A DNA stretch of 32,714 nt from Oscillospiraceae bacterium (lineage in GTDB: Bacteria > Bacillota > Clostridia > Oscillospirales > Oscillospiraceae), in the NCBI GenBank assembly GCA_017527825.1, contig JAFXPO010000016.1, forward strand, positions 183,568 through 216,281. The letters are read 5' to 3'. The notes under the pieces are model-generated. The model searched no databases, had not been told where the DNA came from, and was given only the letters and a program-made list of their open reading frames with translations. Position numbers and translations under genes: made by a program. Shown in pieces: positions 24,071 through 30,850 of the stretch (the first letter of the stretch is position 1; the number at the start of each line of letters is the position of its first letter).

Positions 24071-26413
24071 TTACTGTTCGATCTGTTCCATGACAAAGGC
24101 TTCCACGATGTCGCCGAGCTTGATGTCATTGTACTTCTCAAAGCTCAAGCCGCATTCATAGCCGCTCGCGACTTCCCTGACCGCGTCCTTGAAGCGCTGG
24201 AGCGACGCCAGATGCCCCTCGTGCACCACGATGCCGTCGCGCACGATGCGCACGTCGCAGGAGCGCTGCATCTTGCCGTCGGTGACGTAGCAGCCCGCGA
24301 CGGTGCCGACGCTGGAGACCTTGTAGGTCTGGCGCACCTCGGCGTGACCGATGACGTTTTCGCGGAACTTCGGCGCGAGCATGCCCTTCATCGCCGCTTC
24401 GATCTCATCGATGGCGTCGTAGATGACGCGGTACATGCGCATATCGACGTGCATGCGCTTGGCGCTCTCCGCCGCCGCCGCGTCGGGGCGCACGTTGAAG
24501 CCGACGATGATTGCGCTGGACGTGGACGCCAGCATGACGTCGCTCTCGTTGATCGCGCCCACCGCGCCGTGGATGACGCGGACGCGGACCTCGTCGTTGG
24601 AAATCTTCTCCAGCGAGCTTTTGACCGCCTCGACGCTGCCCTGCACGTCCGCCTTGACGATCAGGTTCAGGTTCTTCATCTCGCCCGCCTGAATCTGGCT
24701 GAACAGATCCTCCAGCGAGACCTTGGTGACAGGACCGTTCGCCTTGAGTTTTTCCTCTTCCTTGCGCTGCTCCACCAGCTCGCGGGCAAGGCGCTCGTCG
24801 GCGACGGCGTTGAAGGTAGAGCCGGCGCCCGGCACGTCGCCGAGACCGGTGATCTCCACCGGCACAGAGGGTCCCGCCTCGGTCAGGCGCTGACCCTTGT
24901 CGCCGATCATCGCGCGCACGCGACCGACGGCGGTGCCGGCGATGATGATGTCGCCCTGGCGCAGCGTGCCGTTCTGGACGAGCAGCGTCGCGATCGGACC
25001 GCGGCCCTTATCCAGCCGCGCTTCGATGACCGTGCCGGAGGCGGCGCGGTTGGGGTTCGCCTTGAGTTCGCCGACCTCGGCGGTCAGCGCGACCATTTCC
25101 AGCAGGTTGTCGACGCCCATGCCGGTCTTGGCGGAGATCGGGCAGACGATGGTCTGACCGCCCCAGTCCTCGGCAAGCAGGTCGTACTCGGTCAGCTGCT
25201 GCTTGATGCGTTCGGGGTTTGCGTCGGGCTTATCCATCTTGTTGATGGCGACGATGATGGGGATGCCCGCCGCCTTGGCGTGGTTGATGGACTCGACGGT
25301 CTGGGGCATGATGCCGTCCTCCGCCGCGACGACGAGGATGGCGATGTCCGTCACCATAGCGCCGCGGGCGCGCATGGAGGTGAACGCCTCATGGCCCGGC
25401 GTATCGAGGAAGGTGATGGGCTTGCCCTTGATCTGCACCTGATAGGCGCCGATGTGCTGCGTGATGCCGCCCGCCTCGCCGGAGGCGACGTGGGCATTGC
25501 GGATATAGTCGAGCAGCGAGGTCTTGCCGTGGTCGACGTGACCCATGACCACGACGACGGGGGCGCGGAGCTGAAGCTCCTCCTCGGTGTCCTGATGGTC
25601 GTCGATGAGCTTTTCCTCAATGGTGACGACGACTTCCTTCTCGACCTTGCAGCCCAGCTCCTCCGCCACGAAGGACGCGGTGTCGAAGTCGATGATCTGG
25701 GAAAGGGACGCCATAACGCCGTTCTTGACGAGGCACTTGACGACCTCCGCGCCCGCCTTCTTCATGCGGGAGGCAAGCTCCTGCACGCTGATCTCGTCGG
25801 GAATCTTGACGACGACGGGCGCCTTTTTGAGCGCCTCAAGCTGGAGGCGGCGCATACGCGCGGCTTCCTCCTGCTTGCGCTTGTTGGAGAACGTGGGAGC
25901 GCCCTGACGGTTCTTGTTCTTGCCAGCGTTGCGGAACTTTTCCTTGTTGCCGCTCTGTTCGGCGCGGCGACCGCCGCCGCTGCTGCGCTCCGCCATATCC
26001 TGAAGCTTCTCGTCGTACTTGTCGAGGTTGACGTCCACCGCCTTGCGGGTGTCGACGATCTTCTTCTCCGGCACGCGGGTCATTGCCTGCGTATTCTTCT
26101 CCTTTTTGGGCGCGCTCTGCCGCTCCGCGGCGGGAGCGGTCTCCGTGACCGCCGCTTTGCTCTCCGCGGGCTGCTCCGCCTTCGGAGCGTCCTTCTTCTC
26201 TTGATAGGTATCGGCGAAGATGGTGGCGATATCCACCTGGTTTTTCTGCGTCAGGTACTCAAACAGGATCGACAGCTCACGCTCATCCAGCACCTGCGAA
26301 GGCCCTTTCACCGTGTCCGTATATCCCTTCATGATCGCGACAAGCTCCTTGCTTGTCATGCCGAAATCCTTTGCCAGGACAGACACCTTATTTTTGTTTA
26401 CTGCTGTAGCCAA
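24071..26413 (-). CDS. infB: Translation initiation factor IF-2
   Basis: A 780-residue initiation GTPase that brings fMet-tRNA to the 30S subunit and drives subunit joining. The N-terminal IF2_N helix domain is visible ([20 protein letters not shown]), then a charged Lys/Ala/Glu-rich linker, then a second IF2_N-like module ([20 protein letters not shown]). The G domain has G1 [11 protein letters not shown] from about residue 291, G3 DTPGHEAF and G4 NKMDKP. Domains II-IV follow, ending [14 protein letters not shown]. The start is TTG (26413) with GGAGG 7 nt upstream; no nearby ATG fits. It follows ylxQ by 30 nt. Confidence 0.97.
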   Translation of the reverse strand: MATAVNKNKVSVLAKDFGMTSKELVAIMKGYTDTVKGPSQVLDERELSILFEYLTQKNQVDIATIFADTYQEKKDAPKAEQPAESKAAVTETAPAAERQSAPKKEKNTQAMTRVPEKKIVDTRKAVDVNLDKYDEKLQDMAERSSGGGRRAEQSGNKEKFRNAGKNKNRQGAPTFSNKRKQEEAARMRRLQLEALKKAPVVVKIPDEISVQELASRMKKAGAEVVKCLVKNGVMASLSQIIDFDTASFVAEELGCKVEKEVVVTIEEKLIDDHQDTEEELQLRAPVVVVMGHVDHGKTSLLDYIRNAHVASGEAGGITQHIGAYQVQIKGKPITFLDTPGHEAFTSMRARGAMVTDIAILVVAAEDGIMPQTVESINHAKAAGIPIIVAINKMDKPDANPERIKQQLTEYDLLAEDWGGQTIVCPISAKTGMGVDNLLEMVALTAEVGELKANPNRAASGTVIEARLDKGRGPIATLLVQNGTLRQGDIIIAGTAVGRVRAMIGDKGQRLTEAGPSVPVEITGLGDVPGAGSTFNAVADERLARELVEQRKEEEKLKANGPVTKVSLEDLFSQIQAGEMKNLNLIVKADVQGSVEAVKSSLEKISNDEVRVRVIHGAVGAINESDVMLASTSSAIIVGFNVRPDAAAAESAKRMHVDMRMYRVIYDAIDEIEAAMKGMLAPKFRENVIGHAEVRQTYKVSSVGTVAGCYVTDGKMQRSCDVRIVRDGIVVHEGHLASLQRFKDAVREVASGYECGLSFEKYNDIKLGDIVEAFVMEQIEQ

Positions 26414-26443
26414 ACTAACACCTCCAAATGTGCTGGGGAAAAT

Positions 26444-26839
26444 TCACTTTTTTGCGCGCTTCCGGTCTTTCCGCTCCGCGGCTCGCGCCGCCTTGACGGA
26501 AAGCCGCTGCGAAAGCTCGCCGTATGTTGCCGCGTCGAGGGCGGCGAGCTTCTTTGCCACCGCGTCGGCAAAGCCGATGTCGGTGATGGCGAGCATCGCG
26601 CAGGACGTGCGTCCCACGGCGGCGCCAAGCTCCTCCTTGGACGCGCCGATCTGCGTCAGCAGGCACGCGCCCGTCTCGGCAAAGTGCTTCGCGCGGCGCC
26701 GCGTATTGTCCGCCGCGTCCGACGCGAGCAGGATCAGCCGCGCGTCATGCACGCGCGCCGCGGCACCCACCGGCTCCTCGCCGATCTCCAGCCGACCCGC
26801 CTTCCTGGCAAGACCGAGCATGGATAATATGTTATTCAC
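26444..26839 (-). CDS. ylxQ: YlxQ-type L7Ae-family ribosomal protein
   Basis: A 131-residue RNA-binding protein of the L7Ae/L30e/S12e/Gadd45 family, the small K-turn-binder encoded between rnpM and infB in Firmicutes. The core runs NILSMLGLARKAGRLEIGEE, then ARLILLASDAADNTRRR and VGRTSCAMLAITDIGFADAV. The C-terminus is strongly basic (RAAERKDRKRAKK). GTG at 26839 is the likely start: it overlaps the rnpM stop by 8 nt, has a GGAGGAGGAG tract upstream, and gives the family's usual N-terminus just before LGLARKAG. The frame is open further upstream without a ribosome site. Confidence 0.9.
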   Translation of the reverse strand: MNNILSMLGLARKAGRLEIGEEPVGAAARVHDARLILLASDAADNTRRRAKHFAETGACLLTQIGASKEELGAAVGRTSCAMLAITDIGFADAVAKKLAALDAATYGELSQRLSVKAARAAERKDRKRAKK

Positions 26840-27104
26840 CGCGCACCATCTCCTCCTCCAGCGCATCGTAAACCTCCGGCGGAATGGACGCGGAAAACGC
26901 GCGTTCCAGTGCGCGGGTCTTGCGCGCGCGTTTGAGACACTCCGCGCTGGGGCAGACGTATGCGCCGCGCCCCGGCTTTTTGCCGCGGAAGTCAAGGGAA
27001 ATCTCACCCTCCGGCGACTTCACCACGCGGATCAGTTCGCGCTTTTCCTTCATCTCACGGCAGCCCACGCATTGCCGCTGAGGGATTTTCTTCGGCTGCT
27101 GCAT
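26832..27104 (-). CDS. rnpM: RNase P modulator RnpM (YlxR)
   Basis: A 90-residue DUF448/YlxR protein. The signature is RQCVGCREMKEKRELIRVV, followed by GRGAYVCPSAECLKRA, where the two Cys pairs and GRGAYVC are diagnostic. YlxR has been reported to bind RNase P RNA and modulate its activity, and it is nucleoid-linked in Bacillus. It lies 12 nt after nusA. Only a weak GGGG site precedes the ATG, so reinitiation from nusA is likely. It overlaps ylxQ by 8 nt. Confidence 0.95.
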   Translation of the reverse strand: MQQPKKIPQRQCVGCREMKEKRELIRVVKSPEGEISLDFRGKKPGRGAYVCPSAECLKRARKTRALERAFSASIPPEVYDALEEEMVRGE

Positions 27105-27116
27105 CCCCGTTTCCGG

Positions 27117-28214
27117 TTACTCCCTGGTTTCGGCGGCAGCCTCCGCCGCCTCCTCCGCGCTGCCGCGGAAGGATTCGGGCTTGATGTCGATTTTATAGCC
27201 GACCAGACGCGCCGCGAGGCGGGCGTTCTGCCCCTCCTTGCCGATGGCGAGGGACAGCTGGTCGTCCGGCACGATGACGCGACACGCCTTGCCCTCGTCC
27301 GCCATCCAGACGTCGCTCACGTCCGCCGGCGCGAGCGCCGCGGCAATGTATTCCTCCGGCGCTTCGCTGTATTTGATAATGTCGATCTTCTCGCCGTGCA
27401 GCTCATTGACGATGTTGTTCACGCGCTGGCCGTGGGGACCGACGCACGCGCCGATGGGGTCGACGTTGGGATCGTTGCTCCACACCGCCATCTTGGTGCG
27501 GCTGCCCGCCTCGCGGGCGATGGAGCGAATCTCCACGGTGCCGTCCCCGATTTCGGGAACCTCCAGCTCAAACAGGCGCTTGACCAGACCCGGATGGGTA
27601 CGGGAAATGACCACCTGCGGACCGCGGCTGAGACGGCGCACATCCACCAGATAGACCTTGACGCGCTGACCCTCGGTCAGCGTCTCGCCCTTGACCTGCT
27701 CGCCGATGGTGAGCACGGCGTCGGTCGCCTCAGTGCCGGTGCCGATGCGGATGGCGGCGTTTCCGGTGCGGGGATCGATGCGATGCACCACGCCGGTGAG
27801 GATCTCATGGGTCTTGGAGTTGTACTCATCGTAGACCATGCCGCTCTCCGCCTCGTGCAGGCCCTGAATGATGATCTGCTTGCCGTTGCCGGCGGCGATG
27901 CGTCCGAACTCGACCGTATCCACGGGGAATTCCACCAGAGCGCCGATGTCGTAGATGGCGGAGATTGCCTTGGCGTCCTCCAGCGAAATCTGGGAGGCAG
28001 GGTTCTCGACCTCCTCCACGACCTCCTTCTGAACGAACATCTTGAGGTCTTTCCTGGTCTCGTTGACGTCCACGCGCACGTTTTCCACGCCGGGATGGTC
28101 CTTCTTGTAAGCGGTGGAGAGCGCCTGAACGATCTTATCCATCATAAAGTCCTGCGGGATGCCGCGCTCTTTTTCCAGCATCGCCAGCGCGGCGAAAATT
28201 TCATCGCATTTCAT
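27117..28214 (-). CDS. nusA: Transcription termination/antitermination protein NusA
   Basis: A 365-residue RNA-polymerase-binding factor. Domains in order: the N-terminal RNAP-binding domain (MKCDEIFAALAMLEKERGIP), an S1 domain (about residues 130-200), and two KH domains with GxxG loops in GACVGPHGQRVNNI and SLAIGKEGQNARLA. There are no C-terminal acidic repeats, as is normal for Gram-positives. It promotes pausing and intrinsic termination. GGAGCAGGA precedes the ATG, 34 nt after rimP. The hairpin leader upstream of rimP is a plausible target for NusA autoregulation. Confidence 0.97.
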   Translation of the reverse strand: MKCDEIFAALAMLEKERGIPQDFMMDKIVQALSTAYKKDHPGVENVRVDVNETRKDLKMFVQKEVVEEVENPASQISLEDAKAISAIYDIGALVEFPVDTVEFGRIAAGNGKQIIIQGLHEAESGMVYDEYNSKTHEILTGVVHRIDPRTGNAAIRIGTGTEATDAVLTIGEQVKGETLTEGQRVKVYLVDVRRLSRGPQVVISRTHPGLVKRLFELEVPEIGDGTVEIRSIAREAGSRTKMAVWSNDPNVDPIGACVGPHGQRVNNIVNELHGEKIDIIKYSEAPEEYIAAALAPADVSDVWMADEGKACRVIVPDDQLSLAIGKEGQNARLAARLVGYKIDIKPESFRGSAEEAAEAAAETRE

Positions 28215-28248
28215 TTTGGTCCTGCTCCTGTTCTTATGCTAATGGTTG

Positions 28249-28704
28249 TTAGAATTCCACTCTGAGACGCACCAGCGCGATCTCGTCCTTTTCAAAGCGC
28301 AGCGTCTGAGCGCCCACGGCAAGCTCCACCGCGCCGTTGTCATAACCCGCGAGGGTGCCCGCGAATTCCTTGCGTCCGTCGCGGGGCTTGTAGGTCTTGA
28401 GGGTGACGTTTGCGCCCATGAACCGCTCAAAATCGCCTGGGCGTTTGAGCGCGCGCTCCGCGCCGGCGGAGCCGACCTCAAAGATATAGCTGGTCTCGAT
28501 GGGGTCGACCTCGTCCAGCAGGTCGCTGACTCGGCGGGAGATCGCCTCGCAATCGAGGATGTCCACGCCGCCCTCCTTGTCAATGTAGAGCCGCAGATAC
28601 CACTGCCCCGCCTCGCGGACGTATTCCACGTCCCAGAGCGTGCAGCCGTTTTCCAGCACGACGGGTTCGGCAAGCTCGCGCACGGTTTCGGTAATTTTTT
28701 TCAT
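28249..28704 (-). CDS. rimP: Ribosome maturation factor RimP
   Basis: A 151-residue 30S assembly factor. The N-terminal domain reads ELAEPVVLENGCTLWDVEYV and the following WYLRLYIDKEGGVDILDCEA; EVGSAGAERALKRPGDFERF is the family's VSSPGxxRPL-type segment, and an SH3-like C-terminal domain follows. ATG at 28704 is chosen because AGGTG lies 10 nt upstream and the protein starts KKITETVREL; the frame is open to a GTG at 28776 without typical family sequence. It is the first gene of the nusA-infB operon. Confidence 0.94.
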   Translation of the reverse strand: MKKITETVRELAEPVVLENGCTLWDVEYVREAGQWYLRLYIDKEGGVDILDCEAISRRVSDLLDEVDPIETSYIFEVGSAGAERALKRPGDFERFMGANVTLKTYKPRDGRKEFAGTLAGYDNGAVELAVGAQTLRFEKDEIALVRLRVEF

Positions 28705-28791
28705 GTCGGTATGCACCTGTTCAGCGCGAAGCGCTCGTTTGATCTGTCCGCCCGCCGCGCGGGCGCTTTCCTCCACAAAAGCGGAGTTTTT

Positions 28792-28825
28792 GCAAAAGAA
28801 AGAGCGGACGTGAGTCCACTCTTTC
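28792..28825 (-). terminator. Attenuator-like hairpin in the rimP-nusA leader
   Basis: Minus-strand GAAAGAGTGGAC/GTCCGCTCTTTC (28798-28825, one mismatch, 4-nt loop) followed by TTTTGC. It lies about 10 nt after the predicted transcript start and some 95 nt before rimP, as expected for a leader terminator. Confidence 0.65.
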
Positions 28826-28840
28826 CTAGCCTACTGCGTC

Positions 28841-28869
28841 AATATACCATAGTTATATGCGGATTGCAA
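28841..28869 (-). promoter_or_regulatory. Promoter of the rimP-nusA-infB-ribF operon
   Basis: Minus-strand TTGCAA (28869-28864), a 17-bp spacer, then TATATT (28846-28841). RNA would start near 28834, giving a leader of about 130 nt rich in hairpins. Confidence 0.7.
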
Positions 28870-28953
28870 GCTTTTTTTGCGGGAATTTCCGGCGTGAACC
28901 GTCCCTCGGAAAGCACAATGCGCTTTTCATGGTGTGACGTCAGGTATTTCGCG

Positions 28954-29211
28954 TTATTTTGCCGCGCCGCAGCGCATGAGCATGGTTGCCGCCTGCGCGC
29001 GGGAGGCGTTGCCCTGCGGAAGCAGCTTGCCGTCCGCGCCGTTGATGATGCCGGCGAAGGTGTAGCCGCTGCGGGTGAAGGTGTTGGTCCTCAGGGTGAC
29101 GCTTTCGCCGAAGTACGCCTGCGTGACCGACGCTCCGTCGCCTTCGCCGGCAAAGCAGGTCACGGTACGCATACCGTCCGTCAGCCCGGCGATTTCTGTG
29201 TTAACAAGTTT
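28954..29211 (-). pseudogene. Remnant joining an InlB-type repeat to an S-layer-homology end
   Basis: An open stretch of 85 codons (ATG at 29172) without a convincing ribosome site. The first half, YFGESVTLRTNTFTRSGYTF, looks like a Listeria-Bacteroides (InlB B-type) repeat. The second half, IINGADGKLLPQGNASRAQA, then ATMLMRCG, is the end of a third SLH domain, the usual C-terminus of clostridial surface proteins. The intact parent would be hundreds of residues long with a signal peptide and three SLH domains; here the repeat is joined directly to the SLH end, so this is a deletion remnant. Its start overlaps the 62-residue gene. Confidence 0.7.
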
Positions 29212-29369
29212 TCAAATGATTCGCTTTCCTCCAAATACAGCTCCTCCGCCCGCTGCTCGGCGTCGATCAGGATGCGCTTCGCCTCCTGCGCGTCTCCCGT
29301 TTCCAGCGCCGCGATCGCGTCTTCGGAAGCGTTGACCATCATGTGATACAGCTTTGCATAGTCCGGCAT
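29181..29369 (-). CDS. Small conserved helical protein
   Basis: A 62-residue acidic, all-helical protein: MPDYAKLYHMMVNASEDAIA, then an ETGDAQEAKRILIDAEQRAEELYLEE stretch split by a short turn. I recall similar short proteins (DYAKLY..LFNA.TDA..ALE, ending AEELY) across Clostridia and their prophages, always of unknown function. The last residues (NLLTQKSPG) may be non-native, as they run into the surface-protein remnant. GGAGG lies 8 nt before the ATG. The gene starts only 31 nt after the terminator of the structured RNA at 29400-29572, so it may be expressed by readthrough from that promoter. Confidence 0.75.
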   Translation of the reverse strand: MPDYAKLYHMMVNASEDAIAALETGDAQEAKRILIDAEQRAEELYLEESESFENLLTQKSPG

Positions 29370-29399
29370 AATAGGTTCCTCCTCAAATCATGATTGTAC

Positions 29400-29428
29400 T
29401 AAAAAATGCGCGGCATGAAGCCGCGCAT
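29400..29428 (-). terminator. Intrinsic terminator of the structured RNA
   Basis: Minus-strand ATGCGCGGC/GCCGCGCAT with a 5-nt loop (29428-29406), then T5. The ATGCGC of its left arm is repeated in the rod (29475-29470), so the right arm could alternatively pair there and open the terminator. Confidence 0.85.
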
Positions 29429-29572
29429 GAAAAACGCAGAGGCCCCGTGCCGCGACGCAAGTTCAACAAGCGCATGGTTGCCCACGGTATGCTGAAACGG
29501 AGCATGCATTTTTGCCGAAGCAAAAACGCATACCGCTCGCATACCACGCGCTGAGTTATGAACTTACGTCGC
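29400..29572 (-). ncRNA. Structured rod-like RNA, 6S-like or regulatory leader (new candidate)
   Basis: Read 29572 to 29400. The 5' end GCGACGTAAGTTCA (29572-29559) pairs with TGAACTTGCGTCGC (29465-29452), including one G-U. Inside, GCGCGT pairs with ATGCGC (29551-29546/29475-29470), GGTATGC with GCATACC (29545-29539/29492-29486), and ATGCGTTTTTGC with GCAAAAATGCAT closed by a TTCG loop (29531-29504). The result is a 121-nt rod with asymmetric bubbles, followed by a 52-nt tail with an intrinsic terminator. A promoter with 17-bp spacing places +1 exactly at the first paired base. Closed ends, a central bubble (about 13 against 20 nt if the weak 6-bp helix opens) and the size fit 6S RNA, but I cannot confirm family membership. 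It might also be a leader for the 62-residue gene. Confidence 0.6.
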
Positions 29573-29578
29573 AAGAGA

Positions 29579-29607
29579 ATACTACCATTTCCCGACATCG
29601 TTTGCAA
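29579..29607 (-). promoter_or_regulatory. Promoter of the structured RNA
   Basis: Minus-strand TTGCAA (29607-29602), a 17-bp spacer, then TAGTAT (29584-29579). Seven nt on is G29572, the first base of the closing stem. Confidence 0.65.
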
Positions 29608-29616
29608 GAAAAACCG

Positions 29617-29634
29617 TTCGACAAGTTTCGACAA
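29617..29634 (-). promoter_or_regulatory. Two tandem Spo0A-box-like octamers
   Basis: TTGTCGAA occurs on the minus strand at 29634-29627 and again at 29624-29617, exactly 10 bp apart. The first extends to TTTGTCGAA, the Bacillus Spo0A-box consensus. The second ends 9 bp before the -35 of the structured RNA promoter, an activator-type position around -48 and -58. Confidence 0.6.
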
Positions 29635-29667
29635 AAAACCCCCGATTCCTCTCGGAATCGGGGGTTT
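29632..29667 (-). terminator. Intrinsic terminator downstream of vapBC
   Basis: Minus-strand AAACCCCCGATTCC/GGAATCGGGGGTTT with loop GAGA (29667-29636), then further T. It follows a TAA at 29678-29676 by about 10 nt. Confidence 0.9.
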
Positions 29668-29675
29668 CGTTGGAT

Positions 29676-29771
29676 TTACTTTTCGTCCTTGATCGCGGCC
29701 TGCGCGGCGGCGTACGAAACAGGAAATTGCCATGCCGGCTCCGATGCGTCACTTTCGCAGCCCTGCGCAAG
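29676..29771 (-). other. Open 31-codon tail in frame behind the vapC stop
   Basis: After the vapC TAG, the same frame continues 31 codons (LAQGCESDASEPAWQFPVSY, then AAAQAAIKDEK) to TAA and an intrinsic terminator. The end AAAQAAIKDEK looks like a genuine protein C-terminus. It may be the surviving 3' end of a gene replaced by the vapBC cassette; I do not recognise the parent. Confidence 0.4.
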
Positions 29772-30170
29772 CTATTCCGCCCAATTCTCGATCTCAAGTC
29801 CCGGAACACGGGCAAACTCTTTCACGTTATTGGTGACGAGCGTGACGCCCGCCGCCTTCGCGTGGGCTGCGATCAGCATATCCAGAGCCCCGATGGGCGT
29901 TCCCTTGCTTTGCAGCTCTGCCCGAATTTCCCCATAGACCGAGGCCGCGTCAGCGCCAAAGGGGAGAACACTCAGCGGGACCAGGAACCGGAGAAGCGCC
30001 TGCTCGTTCTTTATCGGGTTTGCGCTGTGCTTCATTCCATACTCCAGTTCAGCAAGCGTAATGGAGGAGATACAAAGACCGTTGTTCATCTCCTCTTTGA
30101 ACCGCAGCAGGACTTTTTCCGGTCTGTTTTTCATCGCATAGATGCAGATGTTGGTGTCGAGCATATACAT
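29772..30170 (-). CDS. vapC: PIN-domain toxin VapC
   Basis: A 132-residue PIN-domain ribonuclease, the toxin of a type II toxin-antitoxin pair; such enzymes usually cut initiator tRNA or rRNA. It starts MYMLDTNICIYAMKNRPEKV with the first metal Asp at residue 5. The conserved Glu is in ITLAELEYGM, the third acidic residue in IGALDMLIAAHA, and TLVTNNVKEFARVPGLEIENW is the usual C-terminal segment. The ATG overlaps the vapB stop by one base (TGATG), as in most vapBC pairs. The open frame continues upstream in another reading of vapB and is ignored. Confidence 0.95.
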   Translation of the reverse strand: MYMLDTNICIYAMKNRPEKVLLRFKEEMNNGLCISSITLAELEYGMKHSANPIKNEQALLRFLVPLSVLPFGADAASVYGEIRAELQSKGTPIGALDMLIAAHAKAAGVTLVTNNVKEFARVPGLEIENWAE

Positions 30171-30400
30171 CACAGGCACTCTCTTTCGCCCTGGATGCCC
30201 TGATCGCGGCCATCCACAAAGATGTCCGGGGTGAAGCTGTCCAGCCCTTCTAAAAAGGTTTGCCATACCGATTCCTTGGGGACAAGGATCACCGCGTCGC
30301 CAAGCTGTTGGATCAAGACTTCATCGGAGTTAAAACGGAACTTCTTGGGCAGACGAACCGCCTGGCTCCTGCCGTTTTCAAAGATTTTTGCAGTTTCCAT
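30170..30400 (-). CDS. vapB: AbrB/MazE-type antitoxin VapB
   Basis: A 76-residue antitoxin. The N-terminal swapped-hairpin AbrB fold is METAKIFENGRSQAVRLPKK, with FRFNSDEVLIQQLGDAVILVP following. The C-terminal toxin-binding tail contains VWQTFLEGLDSF. It neutralises VapC and represses its own promoter. AGGTGG stands 8 nt before the ATG at 30400; a GTG at 30412 overlaps that site and is less likely. A TATATAT-TGTG-ATATATA inverted repeat lies over the promoter. Confidence 0.93.
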   Translation of the reverse strand: METAKIFENGRSQAVRLPKKFRFNSDEVLIQQLGDAVILVPKESVWQTFLEGLDSFTPDIFVDGRDQGIQGERECL

Positions 30401-30424
30401 TTCTGACACCACCTTTCAGGCGAA

Positions 30425-30453
30425 TATATATCACAATATATACCGAAAGTCAA
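30425..30453 (-). promoter_or_regulatory. vapBC promoter and operator
   Basis: Minus-strand TTGACT (30453-30448), a 17-bp spacer, then TATATA (30430-30425). The 7-bp arms of TATATAT-TGTG-ATATATA overlap spacer and -10, a typical VapB/VapBC operator. Confidence 0.75.
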
Positions 30454-30850
30454 TGCTATTCTATGAATTGGGGTGCAAATCAAATCATGTCCCGCCATGA
30501 GATGCTTATGCGCATCCGTGTATCCTCTTCTTACTATTATGACCGCCCCACACATCGGAATGCAACCATAACTTGTCACACCGCTCTATATTTGGCAAAA
30601 TTTACTCGTGTGTCAAATCCCACAGCGGGTATGGAATCGAAAAGCGCAATGCTCCCCATTGCTTGCAAAAATGCATCTTAGGAGTTGAAAAGTAAACTAT
30701 TTTGCGTTAATATCTAGTCGATCTATCACATTTTTTCTCAAGTTTTACTCTAAGACCCCCCTATAGGGAAGTTGAGAGCATTTTTGTGCGCTACGAGGAA
30801 TACACGAAAGTGCCACCGTATAGTTATATTGTCCCACAAAGGAGAGCAGT
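30454..30850. other. AT-rich gap between vapBC and the RecQ-like gene
   Basis: No convincing gene. It holds a possible promoter (30685-30713), a 10-bp palindrome CCCTATAGGG (30759-30768) nested between TCTCAA (30736-30741) and TTGAGA (30772-30777), and GGAGAG directly before the RecQ-like ATG. Base composition differs clearly from the GC-rich core, consistent with acquired DNA. Confidence 0.5.
30685..30713 (+). promoter_or_regulatory. Possible promoter of the RecQ-like gene
   Basis: TTGAAA (30685-30690), a 17-bp spacer, then TAATAT (30708-30713; only 4 of 6). It would give a leader of about 130 nt containing the nested inverted repeat at 30736-30777. Weak call. Confidence 0.35.

Noticed and set aside
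24062..26827. 921-codon open frame on the plus strand
   Set aside because: Exact antisense of infB and ylxQ, with Asp/Arg/Leu/Val-rich low-complexity protein and no recognisable family.
29400..29572. SRP RNA, tmRNA or T-box as identity for the structured RNA
   Set aside because: I see no GGAA-type SRP tip with its conserved flanks, no tRNA-like ends, and no T-box AGGGUGGNACCGCG-type motif.
29383..29733. 116-codon open frame on the minus strand
   Set aside because: It runs through two intrinsic terminators and the structured RNA, has no ribosome site and no recognisable protein sequence.
30388..30681. 97-codon open frame on the plus strand before the RecQ-like gene
   Set aside because: It overlaps the vapBC promoter and vapB start, lacks a ribosome site, and resembles no family.
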